From Agapanthus africanus (lineage: Eukaryota; Streptophyta; Magnoliopsida; Asparagales; Amaryllidaceae), in NCBI GenBank assembly GCA_030015575.1, contig JASDDO010000026.1:69403433-69467432 (forward strand): DNA of 64,000 bases. The letters are read 5' to 3'. Positions 1 to 10,174 of this stretch are shown one piece after another. The notes under the pieces are model-generated. The model was not told the origin of the DNA. It saw only the letters and a list, made by a program, of their open reading frames with translations, and ran no database searches. The position numbers were made by a program, and so were the translations under genes. Position 1 is the first letter of the stretch. Every line of letters begins with the position of its first letter.

Positions 1-1462
1 CCGCTCTCTCTCAAGAGTCCGGCAATGCTCCGATCATTGCCCTCCCCATCTACGATCTTCCGCCGTCTCCTGGCCGCATGAGCACGACGACGGCCCCCAT
101 CGAGTCGGGTGATGAGGCCACGGGCGGTGGCCTCATGTCGATGGAGGAAGGAGTCGCCTCCGTTTCAGCTGGCAGCTCATCAGGTAAATCCCAAGTTGCT
201 GTCTTTCTTTACCTTACAATCCTTTCTGACAAGTTCATCTTTGTTCGTAATGCAGGTGCAGCCAGCGCCGATGCCCCACTGCTCGAGGGAGCGCCTTCAA
301 CGACTGCCTTGACGGTGGTTACCTCTCAACCCTCTCTCATACCATCGAAGATGTTGGAAGGTATGGGTTTGCAACTTATTGATCTTATCTTTCAGACGTA
401 TAATTTGTGTACTAAAGTCATACTGTTGTGCCTTTCAGGAGTACTTTTTGACCATCTTTATCAGGTGTTGCTCCCACACTTCTCCTTCCCATCTGAACTC
501 GCTTCTTCATCTGGTGGCGCTGGTGAGTATGGTTTCCCATTAATATCTTTCTTTTTTGTGATGGGATTACTTCTAACTTCTTTTTTGTCCCGACTGCAGT
601 GCTACAAATCGAAGGAGGGGATGAAAGATCGGCTGCGCCACCGACCCTTTCGGCCTTGCCACTTGCCTCAGCTGGTACAGCGTTTATTACACTGATAACC
701 CCCCTTTTTTATTTCCTGAACTGTTATCTGATCACATTTTGTTTCTTTTCATCTGTCGTTCCGGTCTCGGCGCCTTTCGAGCCTCGCATCACAATGCCGA
801 CAGGTCCTTATCTGAGACGTCCATCTTCGAAAGGCGCCGCGAATAATCTGCGCATGTTGAGTGATTACGTCGAGGAACTCGACGTTGAAACTCCTACATC
901 TGCCGCAGACTTCGCTACGGAGGTTAACCCGATGCTGGTGATACTCGTGAACTTTCATGACGAGGGCATCATCGCATCTTGGGTTAACCATTGCAGGGAG
1001 ATCGAGGCCTGCCTGCATCAGCTGGAGTCGATGCGTCCCACTCCCGAGACCTTAGCCGCCAGTAATCAAAGAGCAGCGTGGATTGAGCATAGCGCTTCTT
1101 ATTTCCACCATCTCAAACAAGAAGTTATTTCAAGGCGTAAGGAGCGCGGTGAGACTTCGAGCAAGTCTGCCCAACTGCATGCTCGGGTGGGGGCCAACGC
1201 TGCACGGCTGAAGGTTATTTTTGAGGGCCTTCTGCAATGCCTCTCCGAAGGGTTATCACTGAGGCAACAACTTGACGTTGTCGAGCGGGATGCACCTAGC
1301 CAGGAAGCAGCCCAGAAGGCGGCGGAGGAACAACTTTCATCCCTTTTGCAACAGCGGGCCCAGGTGGAGGCAGAACTGGCGGTAGTGGCAGATCAGGAAA
1401 AGGCGTGGAAGGAAGTGCGCGAACAATTAATAGGGCTATGCAAGACGCTTCCTTCCCAATAG
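1..1462 (+). CDS. 3' part of spliced gene antisense to the Tat element (coiled-coil protein)
   Basis: Five exons can be read: up to 183, 256-360, 439-522, 600-674 and 804-1,462. Each intron starts GT and ends AG with a pyrimidine-rich acceptor, and all four introns are phase 1, so the joined frame is open from base 3 to the stop at 1,460-1,462. The frame continues left of the window, so the Met at 78 is not the start. The first exons code for a Ser/Ala/Pro-rich linker. The last exon codes for about 219 residues, mostly helical and rich in Glu, Gln, Ala and Arg, with heptad-like runs (for example QKAAEEQLSSLLQQRAQVEA). Tat elements often carry an antisense ORF of the plant mobile domain (aminotransferase-like) family, whose tails look like this, but the diagnostic N-terminal domain is not in the window. 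The family name is therefore inference. It lies antisense to the element, between pol and the 3' LTR. Confidence 0.72.
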
Positions 1463-1742
1463 CTGCCTTTGTACCAATAAACTTGTAAAAAAAAATTCTT
1501 TTTCAAATAATATGTATCCATTCTTTATTCTTTTGTACGATTCATCTTGTATTTGATTGAAGTCAATAAATAAAGATATACATTTTTTTCCTCTGCAATG
1601 TCTTGCATGCTCTTTCGCTTTCTCCCTTCCTCTTAATATCAGCATGTTGACTCGATAATTATAATTGGCAGACAACTTAGTTTTTTCCAAGAGATAGCGA
1701 TGGCTTAGGCCGCAGGTTCAGATCTGCCACCTAAGACTTTTC
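1463..1742 (+). terminator. Polyadenylation region of the antisense gene
   Basis: AATAAA occurs 13 bp after the stop (1,476-1,481), followed by an A-run, and an AATAAATAAA double signal lies at 1,565-1,574. These fit plant near-upstream poly(A) elements for the plus-strand gene. Nothing else is recognisable up to the first hairpin array. Confidence 0.45.
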
Positions 1743-1918
1743 AATTCTATGAGCCGTGAGGGTCTCATAGAGACTTTTCTCCCTACGGGTCGAGAAGATC
1801 TCGTAGGTGGGTTTTCTCTTTAGGAATCATGAGGATTCCTAAGTGTGTTTTCTCTTATAAGTCGTAAGGATCCTATAAGAGAATTTTCCCTCCTACGAGT
1901 CGAGAGGACCCATAAGCG
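1743..1918. repeat. Hairpin array, copy 1 of 3
   Basis: Five consecutive units of about 35-45 bp each form an inverted repeat around a conserved core (roughly TCGTRAGGAT). Stems seen: CTATGAG/CTCATAG (1,747-1,770), CCTACG/CGTAGG, the perfect 10-bp CTTAGGAATC/GATTCCTAAG (1,818-1,842), CTTATA/TATAAG, and a weaker fifth. Units are separated by T/C-rich spacers (TTTTCTCC). It lies in the 3' untranslated region of the Tat element. Confidence 0.8.
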
Positions 1919-2060
1919 GTTGTTTCCCTCCTTGTCGAAACTCGACTTTGGAGAGTGAAACCCGTGGATAGTATGCAAGAGACGGTTTTAGACCAACTTG
2001 CAGGGTCCCAGTGCTTAGGAAACAAGTTTTTTAATCCTTGTTGCCTAAGGCTTCATCTTG
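1919..2060. other. Spacer between repeat arrays in the Tat 3' region
   Basis: No ORF or repeat structure beyond its neighbours was recognised here; it links the hairpin array to the 133-bp tandem array. Confidence 0.5.
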
Positions 2061-3125
2061 CAAGTTGAGACGAATCGGAAATTTCCCGCGGAGACACTGG
2101 TTTCTCTGCGAGCCGATACGAATCAGGAGGCTCTCATCAAGGACGCTAGTTTTCCTGAATTGAGGTATTTGCCAAGGATTATTTGTTTCCCTGGTGTTGA
2201 AACGAATCGAGAATTTCCCGCGGAGACACTTATTTCTCTGCGAGTCGACGCGAATCAGGATTTTCTTCGTCAAGGACGCTTGTTTCCCTGAGTCGAAGTA
2301 TTTGCCAAGGATTATTTGCTTCCCTGGTGTTGAAACGAATCGAGAATTTCCTACTGAGACACTGGTTGCTCTGCGATTCAATGCGAATCAGAAGGCTCTC
2401 GTCAAGGATGTTTGTTTCCCTGAGTTGAGGTAGTTGCCAAGGATTATTTGTTTCCCTGGTGCTGAAACGAATCCAGAATTTCCCACGGAGACACTGGTTT
2501 CTCTGCGAGTCGGTGCGAATCAGGAGGCTCTCGTCAAGGATTGTTTGTTTCCCTGAGTTGAGGTATTTGCCAAGGATTATTTATTTCCCTGGTGTTGAAA
2601 CGAATCAAGAATTTCCCACGGAGACAATGGTTTCTCTGCGAGTCGATGTGAATCAGGAGGCTCCCGTCAAGGATTGTTTGTTTCCCTGAGTTGAGGTATT
2701 TGCCAAGGATTATTTGTTTCCCTGGTGTTGAAACGAATCGAGAATTTCCCACGGAGACACTGGTTTCTCTGCGAGTCGATTCGAATCAGGAGGCTCTCGT
2801 CAAGGATTGTTTGTTTCCCTGAGTTGAGGTATTTGCCAAGGATTATTTGTTTCCCTGGTGTTGAAACGAATCGAGAATTTTCCACGGAGACACTGATTTC
2901 TCTGCGAGTCGATGCGAATCAGGAGGCTCTCGTCAAGGATTGTTTGTTTCCCTGAGTTGAGGTATTTGCCAAGGATTATTTGTTTCCCTGGTGTTGAAAC
3001 GAATCGAGAATTTCCCACGAAGATACTGGTTTCTCTGTGAGTCGATGCGAATCAGGCGGCTCTCGTCAAGGATTTTTTGTTTCCCTGAATTGAGGTATTT
3101 GCCGAAGACACTGGTTTCCTCAGGA
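2061..3125. repeat. 133-bp tandem repeat, eight copies
   Basis: The landmark TTGAGGTATTTGCCAAGG and its variants starts at 2,160, 2,293, 2,425, 2,558, 2,691, 2,824, 2,957 and 3,090, a spacing of 132-133 bp. Copies 4-7 are almost identical; the outer ones are more diverged. The short ORFs in this stretch are by-products of the repeat. Tandem arrays in the 3' region of Tat elements are known in plants and have been proposed as seeds of satellite DNA. Confidence 0.93.
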
Positions 3126-3283
3126 TTGGGATAAACTGTCGAGATTTGGCTTCGTTTTCTGGCGGAGCCTGTTGGGGAAATTATGGTTCTCTCTTTGTTT
3201 GCGCCATTGGATTGTATACAGGGATCGATGTGATCTCAACTGTAGGGCCAGAGTTTTATCATCATTTTTTTTGTTTTATTTCC

Positions 3284-3500
3284 GCGATGCTCTATCATTT
3301 CAGCTTTTATATCGCGAAGGTCGCGATTGCCCAATCATTTCGGCTATTTTTCGCGGTGCCCAATCATTTCGGCTGTTTATTTTATTTTCACTCGCTGCTT
3401 TTTATTGTGAGTTGCCCAATCATTTTGGCCATTTCGTGTGCATACGTTTTTACTTGCTGCTTTTTATTGCAAGTTGCCTCATCATTTCGGCTATTTCATA
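3284..3500. repeat. Short interspersed motif CAATCATTTCGGC, about five copies
   Basis: Close copies of CAATCATTTCGGCTATTT appear near 3,293, 3,339, 3,359, 3,415 and 3,478 with irregular spacing (about 20 to 63 bp). No ORF of substance is present; this is a separate repeat family inside the Tat 3' region. Confidence 0.7.
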
Positions 3501-3676
3501 TGCATGTGCGGCCTACTGGCTTTTCGCCGTAAACCTGAAATTAGACACCGATTTCGGCATCAGCACCGCTACAACTGGGATATGGCCAGGAGTGAATCAT
3601 CATTTGCCTCTGTCGATGTCGAACAAAGGTGGCTTAGCGAACAGGGTTAAGGTCCTGTCGACCAAGGCTTTTGACT

Positions 3677-3843
3677 TCATGAGCCGTAAGGGTCCCATAA
3701 AGGTATTTCTCCCTACAAGTCGTGAGGATCTTGCAGGTGTATTTTCTCCTTAGGAATCGTGAGGATTCCTAAGTGTTTGTTCCTCTGTAAGTCGTAAGGA
3801 TCCTACAGGAGGGTTTTCTCCTCATAAATCGAGAGGATTTATA
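3677..3843. repeat. Hairpin array, copy 2 of 3
   Basis: Same unit order as 1,743-1,918: an ATG/CAT stem, CTACAAG/CTTGCAG, TTAGGAATC/GATTCCTAA, CTGTA/TACAG and TAAATC/GATTTA around the TCGTGAGGAT-like core. Stem bases differ from copy 1 but remain paired in most units. Confidence 0.8.
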
Positions 3844-4023
3844 AGGGTTGTTCACCATGCGAACATATCCCCAGTCTCGGACGGGACTTGATTAGGGAAA
3901 TGTTTATTCGCGTCCTTGGATTGTATACAATAGCCAGTATTGGACTACTTGTAGGGCAATATCGGAAGTTGTGGGGGTCGCTTAAGTACAGGTTTAGGTC
4001 TCTGTAACTTAAGACTTTCAAAT
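3844..4023. other. Spacer between hairpin arrays
   Basis: Contains a diverged echo (GGATTGTATACA near 3,918) of a phrase at 3,209. No gene was seen. Confidence 0.4.
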
Positions 4024-4197
4024 CTTATGAGCCGTGAGGGTCACATAAGAGAGTTCTCCTTACGAGTCGTGAGGATCTCGCAAGTGTATTTTCTCCTTAG
4101 GAATCGTGGGGATCCCTAAGTGTGTTGCTCCCTTGTGAGTCGTAAGGATCTCACGTGGGTGGTTTCTCCTTACAAGGTCGAGAGAACCCTATAAGTG
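4024..4197. repeat. Hairpin array, copy 3 of 3
   Basis: Five units again. Stems include TTATG/CATAA, CTTACGAG/CTCGCAAG, TTAGG/CCTAA and GTGAG/CTCAC around the core. The first and fourth stems differ from copies 1 and 2 while still pairing. Confidence 0.8.
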
Positions 4198-4205
4198 TCT
4201 TTTAA

Positions 4206-4505
4206 CGAGATTGCACCCTTTCAGGTTTTCACAAACACTCGCCGGTAGTCCTGCTGTTTTTACTCACGGAGCCCTCTCGGGTTTTCATCCATGCCCATTT
4301 TGCTTATGGACATACCGTTTTTTTTTATTCTTTTTATTTTCTTCTTTTTTTTTAACAAGGTCGCGCCCTTTCGGGTTTTCACGAACACTCGCCGGTTGCC
4401 CTGCTGTTTTTACTCACGGAGCCCTTTCGGGTTTTCATCCGTGCCCTTTTTGCTTATGGACATACCGTTTTTATTTATTATTATTTTTTATTATTTTTTT
4501 TATTC
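4206..4505. repeat. Two tandem copies of a unit of about 148 bp
   Basis: The phrase CCCTTTCRGGTTTTCACRAA begins near 4,217 and again near 4,366. Each copy continues with an ACTCACGGAGCCCT stretch and ends in a TTATGGACATACCG plus T-rich segment. Confidence 0.85.
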
Positions 4506-4529
4506 ATCTCGTCAGTCTAAGGATGCTGT

Positions 4530-4620
4530 GGTAGTAGTTTAAAGACGTTTCGGTCCGTTATTAGTTTAAGGACATCTCGGTCCGGTATTAGTTTAAGGAC
4601 GTTTCGGTCCAGTGTTGAAG
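4530..4620. repeat. GGAC-GTCC mini-hairpin repeat, three units
   Basis: Three units of about 30 bp read AGTTTAAGGACGTTTCGGTCC or close variants. The same unit is present about 13 times in the 5' LTR of this element (14,890-15,235), so the motif occurs both in the LTR and just after pol. Confidence 0.85.
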
Positions 4621-4711
4621 AAGGCCAGTTACTACTTATAGAGTTTGGGCTTAGGAAGATAGCGAGCGGACGTAGTCGTCGTCATCTATCATTGACCTAG
4701 GCTGTGGCTCA

Positions 4712-6073
4712 TTAAGCGTAGTATTTCTTTAGGAAGCGACCGTTTATTGGCCTGAAAGGCCTTTCGCCGTGCATATCCATGAGTAGATAGGCTCCACCCT
4801 AGTAAACTTTTTCTATGATGTACGGGCCTTCATAGTTCGGCTCGAATTTTCCCCGCTTGGCGCGATTGGGGATCATAGGCCTTTTGACCACCAGCATGAG
4901 TTCGCCTTGGCGGAATGTCCTCGGTCGGGTCAATCTTTCATATGAGCACGTCATCTTTGCTTTGTAAGCCTCCAGATTTTGTTATGCTATGAGCCGGGTT
5001 TCATCAAGGGCATCAAGCTCCTCAAACCGAAGGTGAGCGTTTTCTTCATCTATTAGCTCGTAGTGGACTACCACTCTTAGAGAGGGTAACTCTATTTCGA
5101 GGGGGAGTACCGCTTCTGTACCGAATACCAATGCATATGGCGTTGTGTTCATGGCTGTCTTGAACGTAGTTCGATACGCCCAGAGAGCTTCTTGCAGTCT
5201 CTCGTGCCAGTCCTTCTTATTTCGGGACACCGTTTTCTTCATGATCTTTGTCAAGGTCTTGTTGAAGGCCTCGACTAGACCATTAGCTCAAGGATTATAA
5301 ACCGAGGAATATCTCCAGTCTATATTATACTGTTGCGCGAAGCGACTGATTTTGTGGCTTCTGTAGGCTGGTCCGTTATCGGAGATGATCCGGCGCGGAG
5401 TTCCAAACCGATATATGACATGCGTCTTGAAGAAATGGAGGATATTCTCCGTCTTCACTTCCCTCAACGGTACTGCTTCTGCCCATTTGGAGAAGTAGTC
5501 AGTCGTCGCCAGGATGAAACGATGTCCTCTAGACGATGCTGGTTCAATGGGGCCGACTATGTCAGTTCCCCACATTTCGAACAGCCAGCTAGCCACCGTT
5601 GGATGGAGTGGATTTGGATGCTGGTGGATGAAGTCCCCATGAATTTGGCATGAGTGGCATTGCTTCGCATATTCGAGACAGTCCTGGATCATCGTGGGCC
5701 AGTAGTAACCCATCCGTTTAATCTTTAACTTCATCTTCGGGCCTGCTTGGTGAGAACCGCAGAGTCCGTCGTGAACTTCTTGAACGACTCTTTTCGCTTC
5801 ATCAGGTCCTAGGCATCTCAACCACAAAGAATCAAACGACCTCTTGTATAGAGTATCATTGACGAAGGCAAAAGACAGCGCTCGTTTCATAAGCTGATGT
5901 CTTGAGGACGCATCTTCGGGTGTTCGACCGTATTTGAAGTAGTCTATAAAGACTTCTCTCCAATCCTCGGTATTTTCCCGATCTTTTATTTGCAGGGTCG
6001 TGTGCTCACTCGCTCCTTTTTCTTCGGATGATTCCGGAGATATTTCCGCTGGGGCAAGTACCCTACGGCTTTA
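4712..6073 (-). pseudogene. Tat integrase (decayed)
   Basis: Continues the pol frame of the RNase H upstream. The zinc-binding part shows a histidine pair around GLCGSH and the pair CHSC (about 5,660-5,760). The catalytic core shows all three acidic residues: D in GTDIVGP, D in ISDNGP and E in GLVEAFNKT. The C-terminal part ends with a basic run (GRFLKKYYA) and a stop at 4,712-4,714. In-frame stops break it at 6,071-6,073, near 5,288, at 4,982 and at 4,799-4,801, with no frame change. In a live element this enzyme inserts the cDNA into the chromosome. Confidence 0.9.
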
Positions 6074-9000
6074 TACCACGATTTTGACGTTATCGAGGTT
6101 CTCGTCAGCCAGTTCTTTAGCGAGTTTAGCCAAAGCGTCTGCTTTGCTGTTTTCCGCGCGCGGTATGTTCTCCAAAGTATAGGAAGGAATTTGGGTCAAC
6201 AGTTGTTGCACCTTTTCACCATACTTCACCAACTCTGGCTTGCACATTTGGTAGTCGCCGTTTACTTGACTAACGACCAGCTGGGAGTCTCCGTATATAA
6301 GGAGGTTTTCAATTCCCATGTCGATGGCGATCTCGAGGCCTGCTATCAAAGCTTCGTATTCGGCTTCATTGTTTGTCCTCGGCTCTGTTAAGGAGAAAGC
6401 AAAGCGCATTATCCCTCCTTGTGGAGTTACAAAGATGAGTCATATCCCCGATTTGATTATAGGGGTACTTTGTTTGCGCTTCTTCATGGAAGATGCTCCA
6501 TCAAAATAAAGCTCCCATCGAGTATCACCACCGTCGATCGCATCAAACACATGTTCGTCAGGAAGATCGCAATTCAGAGGAGAATCGGCGGGTATCGAAT
6601 GCTCAGCGAGGAAGTCGGCGATGGCCTGGCCTTTCACTGCCTTGAGAGGCTGATAGGTTATCGAGAACTCCATCAAGAGCAGGGCCCATTTAGTGAGTCG
6701 CCCCGTCAATATGGCCTTCAACATTAAATATTTAAGGGGGTCCACCTTCGAAATGAGACGGACCTCATGCGCCAATGCATAGTGCCTGAGCTTTGTTATC
6801 GCAAAGATCAACGCCAGACAGTGTTTTTCAATGGGAGAGTGGTTGCTTTCTGCCCCCAGAAGAACTCGACTTAAGTAGTAGAGTGCTCTTTCTTTCCCCT
6901 GGTCATTCTCTTGCGCCCATAATGCGCCTAAAGAACCTTCGAGGGCGGTTGTATAAAGAATGAGGGGCTTTCCCTTGACCGGAGCAGCCAACACTGGCGG
7001 GTCCTGCAGGTATTGCTTGATCTCGTCTAGCGCACTTTGGCATTTTTGGTCCCAGACGAACGGGGTTCCCTTCTTCATCAGGTGGCTGTAAGGACGGCAC
7101 TTGTCTGAAAGGTTGGCTATAAATTGCCGTATATACGCGAGCTTCCCTTGGAGAGACCGCAGCTGTTTGAGAGTCCTTGGTGGAGGCATTTCCATGATCG
7201 TCTTGATCTTCGACGGATCTATCTTGATGCCTCGGTGTCGGACGATGAATCCCAAGAATTTACCCGAGGAAACCCCGAACGCACACTTAAGAGGGTTCAT
7301 CTTCAAGTTGTATTGTCGAAGGCATTGAAATACGGTCTTCAAATGCTCGAGATGTTCCTCGTATGATTTGCTCTTAACCACGAGGTCGTCGATATAGCAC
7401 TCGACAATTTCATGTATAAGGTCATCGAAAATCTTCGTCATGGCCCTCTGATAGGTGGCACCGGCGTTCTTTAGACCGAAGGGCATCACCTTGTACCAAA
7501 ATATTCCCAAAGGAGTCCTGAAGGCGGTGTGCTTCGGGTCTTCGGGATGCATCTTTATTTGATTATACCCTGATGAGCCGTCCATGAAGGAGAAAACCTC
7601 ATGAGTGGACGTATTGTCTATCATCAGTTTGGTGACTGGCACTGGGAAATCGTCCTTCGGGCAGGCTTTATTGAGATCCCGAAAATCCACGCATATGCGC
7701 ACCGTCCCATTTTTCTTCATCACCGGGACGATGTTGGCGATCCATTCAGGGTATTGAACTTCCTGGATGAAGCCAGAGTCGATCAGCTTCTTGACCTCGG
7801 CGTTGATACTCATCTCAAGCTCAAGCCGCATTCTTCTAGGTGCCTGCTTGACTAGCTTGACACATGGGGATATCGCCAATCTGTGCACAGCAATTTCTGG
7901 ATCTAATCCCGGCATTTCGGAATAGTTCCATGCGAAACAATCTTTGTGCTGCATAAGCAGGTCTTTTAATGAAGCCACCTTCTTTTCAGACAGCAGCTCG
8001 CTAATGAATGTCGGTCGTGGGTCGTTCTCCGTCCCCAACTCAATTTTCTTGAGGTTATCTGCAGTGGTATGGATTCCATCTTCCAGCTCTTTTGGCGCAG
8101 GTGGGAATTCTGAGATCACCTCGTCGTTGCTGTTTTCAAAGCACCGGGGAAGGTCATCCATGTTCTCGGGCTCTTCTTCTGATATCATTATCACGTGACA
8201 AGTACGAATTCGCTTCCAATCCCAATGTGGGACTGGTTTTTCTTCCATGGCCTTGGGCTCGTGCTTCTGTGGCGGCGTTACCCTCCAGTTGTCAGACAGA
8301 GCAAACTTGCCAAGTTGATACTGATCTTTGACCCAATTCTTGAAGGTGAAGCAGTCTTCGAGAGGATGCCCTACCACTCGGTGATAAAAGCAATAGTCTG
8401 GGTGAGAGACTTCGCTTGCTTGTTCGGGGTTTTTGGACTCCGGCAGTGTAAGCATTTGATGTTTTAGAGCAAGATCAAGTATCTTCTTCGTCTTGTCCCG
8501 AGGAAACGAGTACGCTCGACCCATTTTCTTCATGAGGGATAGATCAATAACGCTCGACTCCCGTTTGCGTGGCTTCTTAGCCCTGCTTTGTTGCTTTTGA
8601 GCGCCTTTTTCGCATTTCGACTTGTTTCTACCTCTGCGTCGAGCCTTTTTTATAACAGGTTGACAGGGGGCGGCACTTTCATCTTTGACGGCCTGTTGAA
8701 GGAGGCGTTGCATTTTGGCTTTCTCGTAGATGGCCATTTCGCGGTTGTGATCGTCTCGGAATTTTTGACCGGCTTCCCTTATAAGCTTATCCATTTGTTC
8801 TTCGAATGACGGACTGGGCCCTTTTGCATCTGGAACTTTCACTGGTTCAGGATTAGCGTCATCCCATTGAGCATTCGCTTCTTCATCGAAGTCATACATG
8901 ACATAGCAGCTGTTTACTAGCTCTCGTTTCTTTGACCGGATGTATCCAAGTCCTTTTGTCTCCATTTTCCCATTAGGCAGTTTGCGTTGAGTCCCGGGAA

Positions 9001-9301
9001 CGTTCCAGATTTTGTCATAGAACTTGGCTTTTCGAACGGTCTGCTTGAAGGATATCCCTTGGCGTTTCAGCAGCTTTTTCAAACCTTCCGTATAATATCT
9101 GGGAAGACGGATAGGCTGAAGCCTGTCGAGCGTAGGATCCGCGCCATGCCAGATTTCTTTCTCCACTTTGGTTTCTTCAGAGCGGTAGAATAGAATTGCT
9201 TTTTCGCTTTCTCGTCTGGGAGGGATATAGAACGTCTGCAGCTCTTCTACACTGTAAATATCAAGTGTGTCCAGTTCTTTACGGTGCTTAAGCGGCACCA
9301 T
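6071..9301 (-). pseudogene. Tat reverse transcriptase with two RNase H domains (decayed)
   Basis: The 953-residue frame from 9,301 begins with an N-terminal region that carries an arginine/lysine-rich segment (about residues 218-248) and a zinc-knuckle-like block (CFYHRVVGHPLEDC, about 304-317). Reverse transcriptase follows from about residue 470, with the catalytic YIDD at 636-639. The first RNase H (about 780-890) has lost the usual first aspartate (YTTALEG). A second, archaeal-type RNase H starts at LYFDGAS (about 931) and, after a TGA near 6,440, continues to 6,071 with NNEAEYEAL, YGDSQLV and KADALAK, so its four acidic catalytic positions are visible. A duplicated RNase H with decay of the original one is characteristic of the Tat lineage. 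One stop separates this frame from the protease. Confidence 0.92.
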
Positions 9302-9307
9302 GGCGAC

Positions 9308-10153
9308 TTATAGACTTTGCTCTTCGTCAGCGGACGTTTGTATTAAAGGCCGAGCAGAGAATATAGTATGTACCTCGTTCTCCGAGTCACTACCAAATAT
9401 CAACGTAGGAGCAGATGGTCCCGGCTTGTTGTATTGGAGCGGACCCGAATAAACTATCTCCTCTTCCTCCTCGGTATCACTCCCGAAAACAGGGATGGTG
9501 GCGTTAGCTTTGTTCTCCGGCTTGTGACACATTTCCGTGTCTTCGAAATCCGGTAAGAAGTATTTGGCATCTTCATATTTGCGGACTTCGTTCACGGAGA
9601 ATGGGTTCAGTTCTCCCGCCATGGTATACTCGAGGCCATCCTTAGAATACTTCATACACTGATGTTGTGTAGAAGGGATGCTGTTGTACTCGTGTAACCA
9701 TGGTCGGCCGAGCAGAGCATTGTAGCATGTCTTAGCATCTATGACGTGGAATTTAATATCCGTGACGAGCAGCCCAAAGCGTAGCGTCAGTAGCACAGAC
9801 CCAAGAGTTCTTGACGATTGGGAGTCGAACCCAGAGATGGTGATCTTGTCCCGAGCAAGGTGTTGGACGCTCATGCAGATTCCTTTTAATACCCGCACAT
9901 TGAGGAGGTTAACGGAGGATCCATTGTCGATCAGGATTTTGCCTATCTTTATATCGTGACAGTATCCTGAGACATAAAGGGGGAGATTGTGTTCGCACGT
10001 CCCAAGGAGAAGGTCTTCATCACCAAAAGCAACATCGGCCGTGTGCACTTCCTCCAATTCATCCTTCATCTTTTCCTCGGCCAGGAAAGCTTGGAATTGC
10101 TCCGGATTCTGTAGTGCCTTGACTAACGAATCGCTCGCCTCCTTTGATAGCAA
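9308..10153 (-). pseudogene. Tat aspartic protease region
   Basis: 281 residues in the same frame as the reverse transcriptase, from which it is separated only by a TAA at 9,308-9,310. The active-site motif is LIDNGSSVNLL (about residues 73-83) and the C-terminal block is YNALLGRPWLH, both as in retroviral-type proteases of Ty3/gypsy elements. The protease would cut the Gag-Pol polyprotein. An acidic tail with PVFGSD and LIFGSD repeats follows. Confidence 0.88.
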
Positions 10154-10174
10154 AAGGGCATCAAGAATGCTGAG

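Noticed and set aside
2031-3018. Several ORFs of 72-116 codons on both strands
   Set aside because: They repeat each other because they lie on the tandem array; open frames on both strands follow from the repeat period (133 is not a multiple of 3) and low stop density.
2061-3125. CRISPR-like array
   Set aside because: Units are 133 bp and contiguous, with no short repeat separated by unique spacers, and the setting is a plant retrotransposon.
5333-5653. 106-codon plus-strand ORF and similar plus-strand ORFs between 5 and 13 kb
   Set aside because: They lie opposite integrase, reverse transcriptase or gag, whose conserved motifs are on the minus strand.
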